A DNA stretch of 64,000 nt from Microbacterium flavescens (GTDB lineage: Bacteria; Actinomycetota; Actinomycetes; Actinomycetales; Microbacteriaceae): assembly GCF_018588945.1 (NCBI RefSeq), contig NZ_JAFIWA010000001.1, forward strand, positions 124,001-188,000, in the 5' to 3' direction. Position numbers and translations under genes: made by a program. Numbering within the stretch: the first letter of the stretch is position 1; the number at the start of each line of letters is the position of its first letter. Under the pieces are notes generated by a model, which was given only the letters and a program-made list of their open reading frames with translations, searched no databases and had not been told where the DNA came from. Positions 50,589 through 58,092 of the stretch are shown piece by piece.

Positions 50589-51452
50589 ATGATCGCGAAG
50601 AGTCAGAAGCACTGGACCGGCGACGTCACGGAGCTGCTCCGTGTGCGGGAGGGCTTCCGGCTCGCCGACGTGGACGCGCAGGCGACACCGGGGTACGAGC
50701 GCGACAAGATTCAGGCGGCCGAGGATCTGGCCGCCGGCTCGACGCAGCTCGACGAGTACCAGGAGCGCCTCTTCGCCCGGAGCCGCGTCGACGCGACGAA
50801 CGCCGCCGTGCTGCTGGTGCTGCAGGCGATGGACTCGGCAGGGAAGGGCGGAATCGTCCGCCACGTCGTGGGATCCGTCGACCCGCAGGGGGTCGCGATC
50901 ACGGCGTTCAAGAAGCCCACGCCGGAGGAGCTCGAGCACGACTTCCTGTGGCGCGTCGCGAAGCGTGTGCCCGAGCCGGGCATCATCGGGGTCTTCGACC
51001 GCTCGCACTATGAGGACGTCCTCATCGGCCGGGTGCGCGAGCTCGCCCCGCCTGACGAGATCGAGCGGCGCTACGGAGCGATCAACACCTTCGAGGAGCA
51101 GCTCGTCAAGGGCGGGACGCGCGTCGTCAAGGTGATGCTGCACATCTCATCCGACGAGCAGAAGGAGCGGCTCACCGAGCGGCTCGACCGTCCTGACAAG
51201 CACTGGAAGTACAACCCCGGCGACGTCGACGAGCGGCAGCTGTGGCCGAAGTACATGGACGCCTACCAGCTGGTGTTCGAGCGCACGTCGACCGATCACG
51301 CCCCCTGGTTCGTCGTTCCCGCCAACCGCAAGTGGTACGCGCGCCTCGCCGTGCAGAATCTGCTCCTCGAAGCTCTCGAGCAGATCGATCCGCAGTGGCC
51401 GAAGGCGACCTTCGACGTCGAGGCCGAGAAGAAGCGCCTCGCTCTGACCTGA
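50589..51452 (+). CDS. Polyphosphate kinase 2 family phosphotransferase
   Basis: 287 residues. Walker A LQAMDSAGKGG near 79-89, Walker B GVFDRSHYEDVLIGRV near 135-150, lid arginines in ERLTERLDRPDKHWKY. It transfers phosphate between polyphosphate and nucleotides. The fold and length suit the class that phosphorylates NDPs or NMPs; the direction is unclear. Context gives no clear partner. Confidence 0.92.
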   Translation: MIAKSQKHWTGDVTELLRVREGFRLADVDAQATPGYERDKIQAAEDLAAGSTQLDEYQERLFARSRVDATNAAVLLVLQAMDSAGKGGIVRHVVGSVDPQGVAITAFKKPTPEELEHDFLWRVAKRVPEPGIIGVFDRSHYEDVLIGRVRELAPPDEIERRYGAINTFEEQLVKGGTRVVKVMLHISSDEQKERLTERLDRPDKHWKYNPGDVDERQLWPKYMDAYQLVFERTSTDHAPWFVVPANRKWYARLAVQNLLLEALEQIDPQWPKATFDVEAEKKRLALT

Positions 51453-51465
51453 CCTGGTCCGCGGG

Positions 51466-52230
51466 TCAGCGCGGCACCATGCCCCGCGCCGCCCAGGCGG
51501 TGGCCGTCACCGTGAACGGCCCGGCAGGCATCAGCCCGGCGCACCGCGAGCGCACGAGCACGCGCTGCTCCTCCGGCAGCGCCTGCAGTTGCTTGCCGGC
51601 GGGGGAGACCCCGAGCGTGTACGGCTCCCACCACTCGTCGAACCCCGCGTAGGAGACGTCGACACACAGCTCCGTCTCCTCGACCCCGGCGCACCCGGCG
51701 CCGCGCAGCAGAGCGCCGAGGTCGCCCGCCGCGGCGCCCGCACGGTCGGTCTCATCGTCGATGCCGTCGGCCACCTCCGACAGTGCCGAGAAGAACGCCG
51801 ACTGCGGGGCCCGCTGACCCGAGAAGTCCCACACGCACGCCGCCACCACGCCTCCGGGCCGCGTGACCCGGACCATCTCGCGGGCACCGGCCGCGGCATC
51901 CGTCATGAAGTGCACCACGAGCGAGGCCAGCGTCGCGTCGAACGTGTCGTCGTCGAAGGGCAGCGCCTCGGCCTTGCCGTGGCGCACGTCCGCCCACGGG
52001 TGACGCTCGTGTGCCGCCGCGACGAAGCTCTCGGAGGGGTCGACGCCGGCGACGTCGTCGGGGCCGAACCGCCGTGACAGCACGCCGAGCAATGCGCCCG
52101 GACCGCAGCCGACATCGAGCGAGCGGCCGTGCTCGGGCGGCCGCGCCCAGTCGGCGAAGGTCTCGGCCAGCGGCACAGAGTAGCGCCCCATGAACCGGTC
52201 GTACGCTTCGGCCGCGACATCGAACGACAT
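51466..52230 (-). CDS. Class I SAM-dependent methyltransferase
   Basis: 254 residues. SAM site: SLDVGCGPGALLGVL near 37-51, ...GVDPSESF (acidic beta-2), KAEALPFDDDTFDATLASLVVHFM near 85-108, GGVVAACVWD. Methyltransf_11-like; the C-terminal third likely binds substrate. It has an unusual CAGCAG...ELCVDVS region with Cys residues. Substrate unknown. Convergent with ppk2. Confidence 0.85.
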   Translation of the reverse strand: MSFDVAAEAYDRFMGRYSVPLAETFADWARPPEHGRSLDVGCGPGALLGVLSRRFGPDDVAGVDPSESFVAAAHERHPWADVRHGKAEALPFDDDTFDATLASLVVHFMTDAAAGAREMVRVTRPGGVVAACVWDFSGQRAPQSAFFSALSEVADGIDDETDRAGAAAGDLGALLRGAGCAGVEETELCVDVSYAGFDEWWEPYTLGVSPAGKQLQALPEEQRVLVRSRCAGLMPAGPFTVTATAWAARGMVPR

Positions 52231-52236
52231 GCCCGC

Positions 52237-52242
52237 AGTCTA
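52237..52242 (-). promoter_or_regulatory. -10 box (TAGACT) of the methyltransferase gene
   Basis: Minus-strand TAGACT, 6 nt, ATG 52230. Confidence 0.5.
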
Positions 52243-52277
52243 GATCCGCGTTGTGGATGCGGTATAGATGGGTATCC

Positions 52278-52302
52278 GATCAGGTAGTTGATCTGGTACA
52301 GT
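52278..52302 (+). promoter_or_regulatory. padR-2 promoter (-10 TACAGT) with inverted repeat
   Basis: TACAGT at 52297-52302, 7 nt, ATG 52310. GATCAGGTAGTTGATC at 52278-52293 is a 5-bp inverted repeat that may be the PadR site. Confidence 0.5.
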
Positions 52303-52309
52303 ACTTGAC

Positions 52310-52663
52310 ATGACAAAGGACGACGCGTTCGCAGCCGATCTGCTGCGCGGGCACACCGACACGATCGTGCTCGGCGTGCTGCGGCGCGGTGACCAGTACG
52401 GCTTCGAGATCTACAAGACGATCCGCGACGCGACCGGCGGCGACTACGAGATCAAAGAGGCCACGCTCTACGCCACCTACCGGCGCCTCGAGAAAGACGG
52501 ACTCGTCGAGTCGTACTGGGGCGACGAGACGCAGGGGGGCCGGCGCAAGTACTACCGGATCACCGACGCCGGCCGCGCGGTCTTCAGCAACAACGTCGCG
52601 GCGTGGAACGCCACCCGCCGCATCATCGACTCGCTTCTCGACGTGAAGGGCACGGAGAAATGA
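52310..52663 (+). CDS. PadR-family transcriptional regulator, second copy
   Basis: 117 residues. Winged helix: LLRGHTDTIVLGVLRRGDQYGFEIYKTI, IKEATLYATYRRLEKDGLVESYWG, wing QGGRRKYYRITDAGRA. Its stop overlaps the next gene (ATGA). Same layout as padR-1 at 42391, but the sequences differ, so it is probably a paralogous module. Confidence 0.9.
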   Translation: MTKDDAFAADLLRGHTDTIVLGVLRRGDQYGFEIYKTIRDATGGDYEIKEATLYATYRRLEKDGLVESYWGDETQGGRRKYYRITDAGRAVFSNNVAAWNATRRIIDSLLDVKGTEK

Positions 52664-53556
52664 CAGAGAACACCGACATCCATCGCCTCCTCGACGAGGC
52701 GTTCCGGGGCGTCGACATGACCCCTGACGCACAGGACCTCAAGGAGGAGGTGCGCGCGAACCTCCTCGCCCGCGCCGCCGAGCTGGAGGAGGCGGGCCGC
52801 ACGCCGGCCGACGCCGCCCGGCAGGCGGTCGCGGAGCTGGGCGACGTGCGCGAATTGGTGGACGAGTCGACGGATGCCGCGGCCTCGGTGCATCGTGAGG
52901 ACTACGCCGCCCTGCAGCAGCGCTACCGCGTGAAGCCGAAGGTCGGCTATGTCGTGCGCGCCGTGGTCTGGTCGCTCGCGGCGATCGTGGGCATCGTGCT
53001 CGGTGTGCTCGGGGCGACCGGGGTCATCCCGCTCGTCGTGGGCCCGATCATCGGCCTGTTCGGGATGGCGTCGACCGGCCTCGGACTCCTCGTCGGCGAC
53101 ACGCTCTCCCAGGAGACGACGACCAACCACCCGATGCCCGAGAACCGCGCCGGCAGCTTCGCCGGGGCGACCTTCCTCGCCGCCTACGGCATCGCGTTCG
53201 GGTTCATGGTCGCCGTCGGCGCGCTTCCGGTCTGGTGCGTCGTGTTCGCGGCGCTGGGCGTGATCGCGTCGATCATCCTGTTCGCGTTCCTCGGTGCGAG
53301 CCAGACGAACCGTCACAAGGCGTGGACCCGCCAGGCGCTCGCTCGCGAGCCCGCGAACCGGTTCGAGCGCGAGCCCGAGACCGCCGCGCGCTTCGGCATC
53401 TACACGGTCGCGATCTGGATCGTCACGTTCGCCGTGGTCGCGGTGCTCGTCTTCACCGTGGGCTGGTGGTGGGCGCCGGTGGCGTTCGCCGGCGGCTTCG
53501 CGGCGATGATGCTCGTCCTCGCGCGGATGCTCTTCGGCCCCGACACGAAGTCCTGA
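52660..53556 (+). CDS. Permease-prefix-domain membrane protein
   Basis: 298 residues. N-terminal 75 residues (DIHRLLDEAFRGVDMTPDAQDLKEEVRANLLARAAELEEAGRTPADAARQAVAELGDVRELVDE) form the HAAS-like prefix domain. Then four or five helices: near 99-122, 124-146, 165-210 and 250-275. Regulated with padR-2. Substrate not known. Confidence 0.82.
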   Translation: MTENTDIHRLLDEAFRGVDMTPDAQDLKEEVRANLLARAAELEEAGRTPADAARQAVAELGDVRELVDESTDAAASVHREDYAALQQRYRVKPKVGYVVRAVVWSLAAIVGIVLGVLGATGVIPLVVGPIIGLFGMASTGLGLLVGDTLSQETTTNHPMPENRAGSFAGATFLAAYGIAFGFMVAVGALPVWCVVFAALGVIASIILFAFLGASQTNRHKAWTRQALAREPANRFEREPETAARFGIYTVAIWIVTFAVVAVLVFTVGWWWAPVAFAGGFAAMMLVLARMLFGPDTKS

Positions 53557-53559
53557 CCC

Positions 53560-54225
53560 GTGCCTGTTCACTCCCGTCTCGCGCTCCTCGTGCCCGTCGG
53601 CGCGATCCTGTTCACGGTCTCCTGGCTCGTGCTCGGCGCGATCAGCCCGGGCTACGAGTTGTTCGGCACCGTCATCGCCCCGTACTCGTGGGTCAGTCAG
53701 CCCGTGAGCGGGCTCGGGCTGGGCGTCACCGGGCCGTGGATGAACGGCGCCTTCATCGTCGGCGGGATCCTGGTCCTGGTCGGCACGCTCGCGTCGGCCG
53801 GCGTCTGGCGCAGCCTCGGCCGGCGCGGCATCGCCGCGGCCGTGCTCATGTCGCTGATGGGCGTGGGGATGATCGCATGCGGCGCGTTCACGCTCGAGGC
53901 GATGATGCTGCACCTGCTCGGCTTCCTCCTCGCGATCCCGCTGCCCGCGGTCGGCTTCATCTTCGCCGGAGGCTCCCTGCGGAAGCTCGACCGCGCGCTC
54001 GCTCGCGTGGCCCTGGGCGGCGGCGTCGTCACGCTGCTGCTCTTCGCCATCTTCATGGCGACGTTCGACGCGAGCGGTGCGGGCGGGAACGAGGGAATGG
54101 CCGGGCTCGTCCAGCGACTGCTGATCGTCGTCGCGATGAGCACCCAGTCGATCCTCGTCGTCGGTGTCGCGCGCCGCTCGGCCGCGGTCGACCGGCCCGT
54201 CGTCGCAACGCGGTCGTCGGCCTGA
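53560..54225 (+). CDS. DUF998-like membrane protein
   Basis: 221 residues, about six helices from residue 8. WVSQPVSGLGLGVTGPWMNGAFIVGGILV fits the DUF998 pattern SxLg....pW..n..fi..G. GTG start 3 bp after the previous stop, so cotranscribed with the PadR-2 module. Function unknown. Convergent with menF. Confidence 0.75.
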   Translation: MPVHSRLALLVPVGAILFTVSWLVLGAISPGYELFGTVIAPYSWVSQPVSGLGLGVTGPWMNGAFIVGGILVLVGTLASAGVWRSLGRRGIAAAVLMSLMGVGMIACGAFTLEAMMLHLLGFLLAIPLPAVGFIFAGGSLRKLDRALARVALGGGVVTLLLFAIFMATFDASGAGGNEGMAGLVQRLLIVVAMSTQSILVVGVARRSAAVDRPVVATRSSA

Positions 54226-54259
54226 CGCCAGCTGGCTGACGGCAACTGCCCGAGCGCGC

Positions 54260-55570
54260 TCAGGCGAGGGCGTCGACGATCGGGCGGAACTTCACCCGGG
54301 TCTCGAGCAGCTCCGTCTCGGGGTCGCTGCCCGCCACGATGCCCGCACCCGCGTGGGCAACGACCGGGATGGTGTCGCTGTACTCGGCGAAGCGCCGAGC
54401 AGGCTCTGCGCCGATCTGCGCGCACCGCAGCGCGATCGCCCACTCGCCGTCGCCGTTCGCATCGACCCACCCGACCGGACCGGCATAGCGACGTCGGTCG
54501 AAGGGCTCGAGCCTGCGGATGACCTCGAGCGCGGCATCCGTCGGCGTTCCGGCCACCGCCGCAGTCGGGTGCAGGGCCGCGACGAGGTCGAGCGCCGAGG
54601 CGTGGTCGGCGATCTCGCCGGCGACGTCGGTCGCGAGGTGCCACAGGTTCGGCAGCTCGAGCGCGAACGGCTCGTCGTCGGCGCGTACGGAGCTGACGTG
54701 CGGGGCGAGCGCGTCGAGCACGCTCTGCACGGCGTACTGGTGCTCGTCGAGGTCTTTCCCGCTGTGGGAGAGGCGGAAGGATGCCGCGGCGTCGTCGTCT
54801 GCGTCGGCGCCGCGCGGGAACGTCCCGGCCAGCACGCGGGCGGTCACCTCCCCGCCCGACACGGTCACGAGCGTCTCGGGGCTCGCGCCGATCAGGCCGT
54901 CGACGGCGAAGGTCCACGTGTCGAGGTAGCCGGTGGACAGCGCGCGCACGAGTCGTCGCAGGTCGGATCCGGCGGGCACCGTGCCCACGAGGTCGCGGGC
55001 GAGCACGACCTTGCCCACCTCGCCGGCGGCGATGGCGTCGAGTCCGGCGCGCACGGCGGCCTGATACCCCTCGGGGTCGAGCGCGCCGGGGCCGAGCGTG
55101 GCCGACCAGTACGGGCCGTACGGCACCGGCTGCGCAGGCGGGTCGGTGAGCGAGCCCACCGAGGATCGGATGCGGGTGAGCCACGTTCGCCCGCCGCGCC
55201 GCCCGATGACAGCCTGCGGGATGATCAGACGGCTCGACGCTGCCGACCGCCTGTCGAACACGAGGGCGCCGAAGGCGACGAGACCCGTTCCGTGGAGGCC
55301 GACGGGATCATCGATCTCGGCGTCGGCGCATGTCGCGCGCCACCAGTCGGCCGGGCTCGGCTGCGAGGCGCCCGGCAACGCACCGCCGGGCACGGCATCG
55401 CCGGCCCCGCCTGTCTCGAAGCCGCCGACCTGACCGATGCCGACGATTCCCTCGCCCCGGCGCAGCCAGGCAAGCGGTGAATCCGCATCGGCGTACGACA
55501 GCAGATCGTCGACGGCCGCGATCTCACGGGTCTCGACCACCAGCTTCGGCAGGCGGAGCGGAGAGGTCAC
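54260..55570 (-). CDS. menF: Isochorismate synthase
   Basis: Isomerises chorismate to isochorismate, the first step toward menaquinone (or a siderophore; here the men context decides). 436 residues. Chorismate-binding fold: GEVGKVVLARDLVGTVP near 177-193, TFAVDGLIGASPETLV, HPTAAVAGTPTDAAL near 325-339, GPVGWVDANGDGEWAIALRCAQI, and the C-terminal AHAGAGIVAGSDPETELLET. GTG start. Its -10 box overlaps that of the divergent DUF402 gene. Confidence 0.92.
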   Translation of the reverse strand: MTSPLRLPKLVVETREIAAVDDLLSYADADSPLAWLRRGEGIVGIGQVGGFETGGAGDAVPGGALPGASQPSPADWWRATCADAEIDDPVGLHGTGLVAFGALVFDRRSAASSRLIIPQAVIGRRGGRTWLTRIRSSVGSLTDPPAQPVPYGPYWSATLGPGALDPEGYQAAVRAGLDAIAAGEVGKVVLARDLVGTVPAGSDLRRLVRALSTGYLDTWTFAVDGLIGASPETLVTVSGGEVTARVLAGTFPRGADADDDAAASFRLSHSGKDLDEHQYAVQSVLDALAPHVSSVRADDEPFALELPNLWHLATDVAGEIADHASALDLVAALHPTAAVAGTPTDAALEVIRRLEPFDRRRYAGPVGWVDANGDGEWAIALRCAQIGAEPARRFAEYSDTIPVVAHAGAGIVAGSDPETELLETRVKFRPIVDALA

Positions 55571-55576
55571 ACGACA

Positions 55577-55586
55577 AGCCTAGACT
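55577..55586. promoter_or_regulatory. Overlapping divergent -10 boxes of menF and the DUF402 gene
   Basis: AGCCTAGACT holds TAGGCT (minus, 55582-55577; 6 nt to menF GTG 55570) and TAGACT (plus, 55581-55586; 6 nt to GTG 55593). They share TA at 55581-55582, so polymerase can serve only one direction at a time. Confidence 0.7.
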
Positions 55587-55592
55587 CGCCAC

Positions 55593-56141
55593 GTGACCGA
55601 CGACGCCGTCTCCGAACGCCCCGCTCCGGGCACCCGCCTGCTCTTCCGCTGGCGCAAATGGGACGGCGGACCCCACTGGGTGCACGAGTGCGTGTACCTC
55701 GGCTGCGACCGCTGGGGCGACTGGTTCGGCCAGCTGCCGGGCTGGGACAGCTCCCGACCCGGCCGTGTCTTCGAGCCGGAGCATCCGAACGTCACCCTGC
55801 TCCCGCCGAGCGGTGACTACGCCTACACGCACAACGCGGCGCCGCATCACACCCGCGTCTACATCGACATCGCGTGGGACCTCCGCTGGCAGGGCAGCGA
55901 GCCCACCGGCATCGACATGGACCTCGACGTCGTCGAGCGGACCGACCGCGGCGTCTACATCGACGACGAGGACGAGTGGGACGAGCACCGCGTCGCGTAC
56001 GACTACCCGATCGACCTCGTCCAGCGACTGGAGGCGCTCGCCGCCGAGCTCGAGCAGCAGGTCCTCCAGCGCACCCCGCCGTTCGACGAGGCGACGGCGG
56101 AGGACTGGCTCCGCCGTCTCGCCGAGCTCGGCCTGGAGTGA
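55593..56141 (+). CDS. DUF402-like protein
   Basis: 182 residues. RLLFRWRKWDGGPHWVHECVYLGCDRWGDWFGQLPGW opens the fold; YIDIAWDLRWQ...IDMDLDVVERTDRGVYIDDEDEWDEH near 90-130 is the DUF402 core with metal-type Asp residues. Members of the group act on nucleotides (diphosphatase-like); activity here is inference. Leaderless GTG start. Confidence 0.82.
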   Translation: MTDDAVSERPAPGTRLLFRWRKWDGGPHWVHECVYLGCDRWGDWFGQLPGWDSSRPGRVFEPEHPNVTLLPPSGDYAYTHNAAPHHTRVYIDIAWDLRWQGSEPTGIDMDLDVVERTDRGVYIDDEDEWDEHRVAYDYPIDLVQRLEALAAELEQQVLQRTPPFDEATAEDWLRRLAELGLE

Positions 56142-56170
56142 CTCCGGCCGCCCCCTACCCGCCCGCCGCC

Positions 56171-56176
56171 TAGACT
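56171..56176 (+). promoter_or_regulatory. -10 box of menG (TAGACT)
   Basis: TAGACT, 6 nt, GTG 56183. Confidence 0.5.
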
Positions 56177-56182
56177 CGACGG

Positions 56183-56932
56183 GTGGCGTCCCACCCCTCC
56201 GAGAACGAGCCGAACCGCGCCGACCTGCACAAGGACCCGTCGCGCGTCAGCGGCATGTTCGACCAGGTGGCGCCGGCCTACGACCGCACCAACACCGTGC
56301 TGAGCATGGGCAACGACCGCTTCTGGCGGGCGGCGACCACCCGGACGGTCGCGCCACGGCCGGGCCAGCGCATCCTCGATCTGGCCGCCGGCACCGGCGC
56401 GTCGAGCGTCGCCCTCGCCCGCAGCGGCGCGGACGTCGTCGCGGCCGACTTCTCGCCGGGGATGATCGCCGAAGGGCGGCGCCGGCATGGCGGCATCCCG
56501 AACCTGTCCTTCGTCCAGGCGGACGCGACCGACCTGCCGTTCGACGACGAGGAGTTCGACACGGTGACGATGTCGTTCGGGCTGCGCAACGTGAACGAGC
56601 CGCAGAAGGCGCTCGCCGAGCTGCTGCGGGTCACGCGGGCCGGCGGCCGGCTCGTGATCTGCGAGTTCTCGCATCCGCCGTCGCCCGTCTTCAACGGGCT
56701 TTATCGCTTCTACAACGACCGCGTGCTTCCGGTGGTCGCCAAGACGGTCAGCTCGAACGCCGAGGCGTACGACTACCTCAACGAGTCGATCCGCGACTGG
56801 CCCGACCAGCGCACGCTCGCGACGTGGATCCGCGAGGCGGGATGGACGGATGTCGCGCACCGCAATCTCTCGATGGGCATCGTCGCCCTGCACCGCGCCA
56901 CGAAGCCGACCCCCGCCCCCGCCGGCCGTTGA
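56183..56932 (+). CDS. menG: Demethylmenaquinone methyltransferase
   Basis: C-methylates demethylmenaquinone with SAM. 249 residues, UbiE family: VAPAYDRTNTVLSMGNDRFWR near 29-49, LDLAAGTGASSVAL near 65-78, then TMSFGLRNVNEPQKAL near 131-146 (UbiE signature 1 region) and AYDYLNESIRDWPDQ. Leaderless GTG. Followed by the prenyl synthase. Confidence 0.95.
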   Translation: MASHPSENEPNRADLHKDPSRVSGMFDQVAPAYDRTNTVLSMGNDRFWRAATTRTVAPRPGQRILDLAAGTGASSVALARSGADVVAADFSPGMIAEGRRRHGGIPNLSFVQADATDLPFDDEEFDTVTMSFGLRNVNEPQKALAELLRVTRAGGRLVICEFSHPPSPVFNGLYRFYNDRVLPVVAKTVSSNAEAYDYLNESIRDWPDQRTLATWIREAGWTDVAHRNLSMGIVALHRATKPTPAPAGR

Positions 56933-56963
56933 GCGCGCGGCGCTCGGCCGAACACAGCCCCGG

Positions 56964-56969
56964 TAGGCT
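56964..56969 (+). promoter_or_regulatory. -10 box (TAGGCT) of the polyprenyl synthase gene
   Basis: TAGGCT, 6 nt, GTG 56976. Confidence 0.5.
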
Positions 56970-56975
56970 GGGGAC

Positions 56976-58031
56976 GTGACTCCCTCAGCGCCGGGCTCGC
57001 GCATCGCGGGCAAGCTGGGCCTCACCGACCGCGTCTTCGCGGGACCGAGGTCTCGCAAGCTCTTCTCCGCGGTCGAGGCGGGCCTGAAGCGCGTGGACGA
57101 CGCGCTTGAGCGTGAGCTGCGCGTCGCCGACTCGCTCGCCGACGCCACCAGCCGGTATCTCTACGAGGCCGGCGGCAAGCGCGTCCGCCCCATGCTCGCC
57201 CTCCTCACGGCTCAGCTCGGCGACGGCGCGACCGATCGCGTCATCGACGGGGCGACCGCGCTCGAGATGACCCACCTCGGCTCGCTGTATCACGACGATG
57301 TGATGGATGCCGCGGACAAGCGCCGCGGAGTGCCCAGCGCCCACGCGATCTGGGGCAACAGCATCGCGATCCTCACCGGCGACATCCTCTTCTCCCGGGC
57401 GAGCCAGATCATGGCGCGGTACGGCGATGCCGCCATCAAGCTCCAGGCCGACACCTTCGAGCGGCTCGTGCTCGGCCAGATGCACGAGACCGTCGGCCCG
57501 CAGGAGGGCGACGACCCGGTCGACTTCTACCTGCGGGTGCTGTCCGACAAGACCGGCTCGCTCATCGCCGCCGCCGCGCAGGCGGGGGTCATCTTCTCGA
57601 ACGGGCCGAGCGAGTTCGAGGCGCCGATGGTGACGTTCGGCGAGAAGGCGGGCGTCGCCTTCCAGCTGCTCGACGACGTCATCGACCTCTCCGCCGACCC
57701 CGACGAGACCGGCAAGGTGCCCGGCACCGACCTGCGTGCGGGCGTGCCCACCATGCCCTACCTCGTCCTCGGGCAGCGCACCGACGCCGGGGCGATCGCC
57801 CTGCGCCAGGAGATCGACGACGGCGTCGCCCGCATCTCCGACGGCGCCGACCCCGCGATCCTCGACGACGCTCTCGCCGAGCTGCGCGAGCACGAGGCGA
57901 CGCAGGCGACTCTCGACCTCGCCAACGCGTGGTCGCGAGAAGCCGTGGATGCGCTGGAGCCCCTTCCCGACGGCCCTGTGCGCGAGGGGCTGACGCGATT
58001 CGCGCAGGCCGTCGCCGACCGCTCGAGCTGA
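56976..58031 (+). CDS. Polyprenyl diphosphate synthase
   Basis: 351 residues. Trans-prenyltransferase: GGKRVRPMLALL near 66-77, first Asp-rich motif DDVMD at 107-111, second DDVIDLSAD near 232-240 after VAFQLL. It builds the long isoprenoid tail for menaquinone. The small residues before the first motif suggest a long chain, but chain length cannot be read safely. In M. tuberculosis the corresponding grcC1 lies near menG too. Confidence 0.93.
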   Translation: MTPSAPGSRIAGKLGLTDRVFAGPRSRKLFSAVEAGLKRVDDALERELRVADSLADATSRYLYEAGGKRVRPMLALLTAQLGDGATDRVIDGATALEMTHLGSLYHDDVMDAADKRRGVPSAHAIWGNSIAILTGDILFSRASQIMARYGDAAIKLQADTFERLVLGQMHETVGPQEGDDPVDFYLRVLSDKTGSLIAAAAQAGVIFSNGPSEFEAPMVTFGEKAGVAFQLLDDVIDLSADPDETGKVPGTDLRAGVPTMPYLVLGQRTDAGAIALRQEIDDGVARISDGADPAILDDALAELREHEATQATLDLANAWSREAVDALEPLPDGPVREGLTRFAQAVADRSS

Positions 58032-58040
58032 GGCCCGACC

Positions 58041-58068
58041 CCGTTTCGTCGCTTCGCTCGCTCAACGA
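58041..58068. repeat. REP-like repeat, inverted orientation
   Basis: CCGTTTCGTCGCTTCGCTCG then CTCAACGA, matching the right arm of the copy at 46713-46744 with a small deletion. It lies in the 61-bp gap before the reductase gene. Confidence 0.75.
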
Positions 58069-58092
58069 GCGAGGCACCCTGAAAGGATCACC

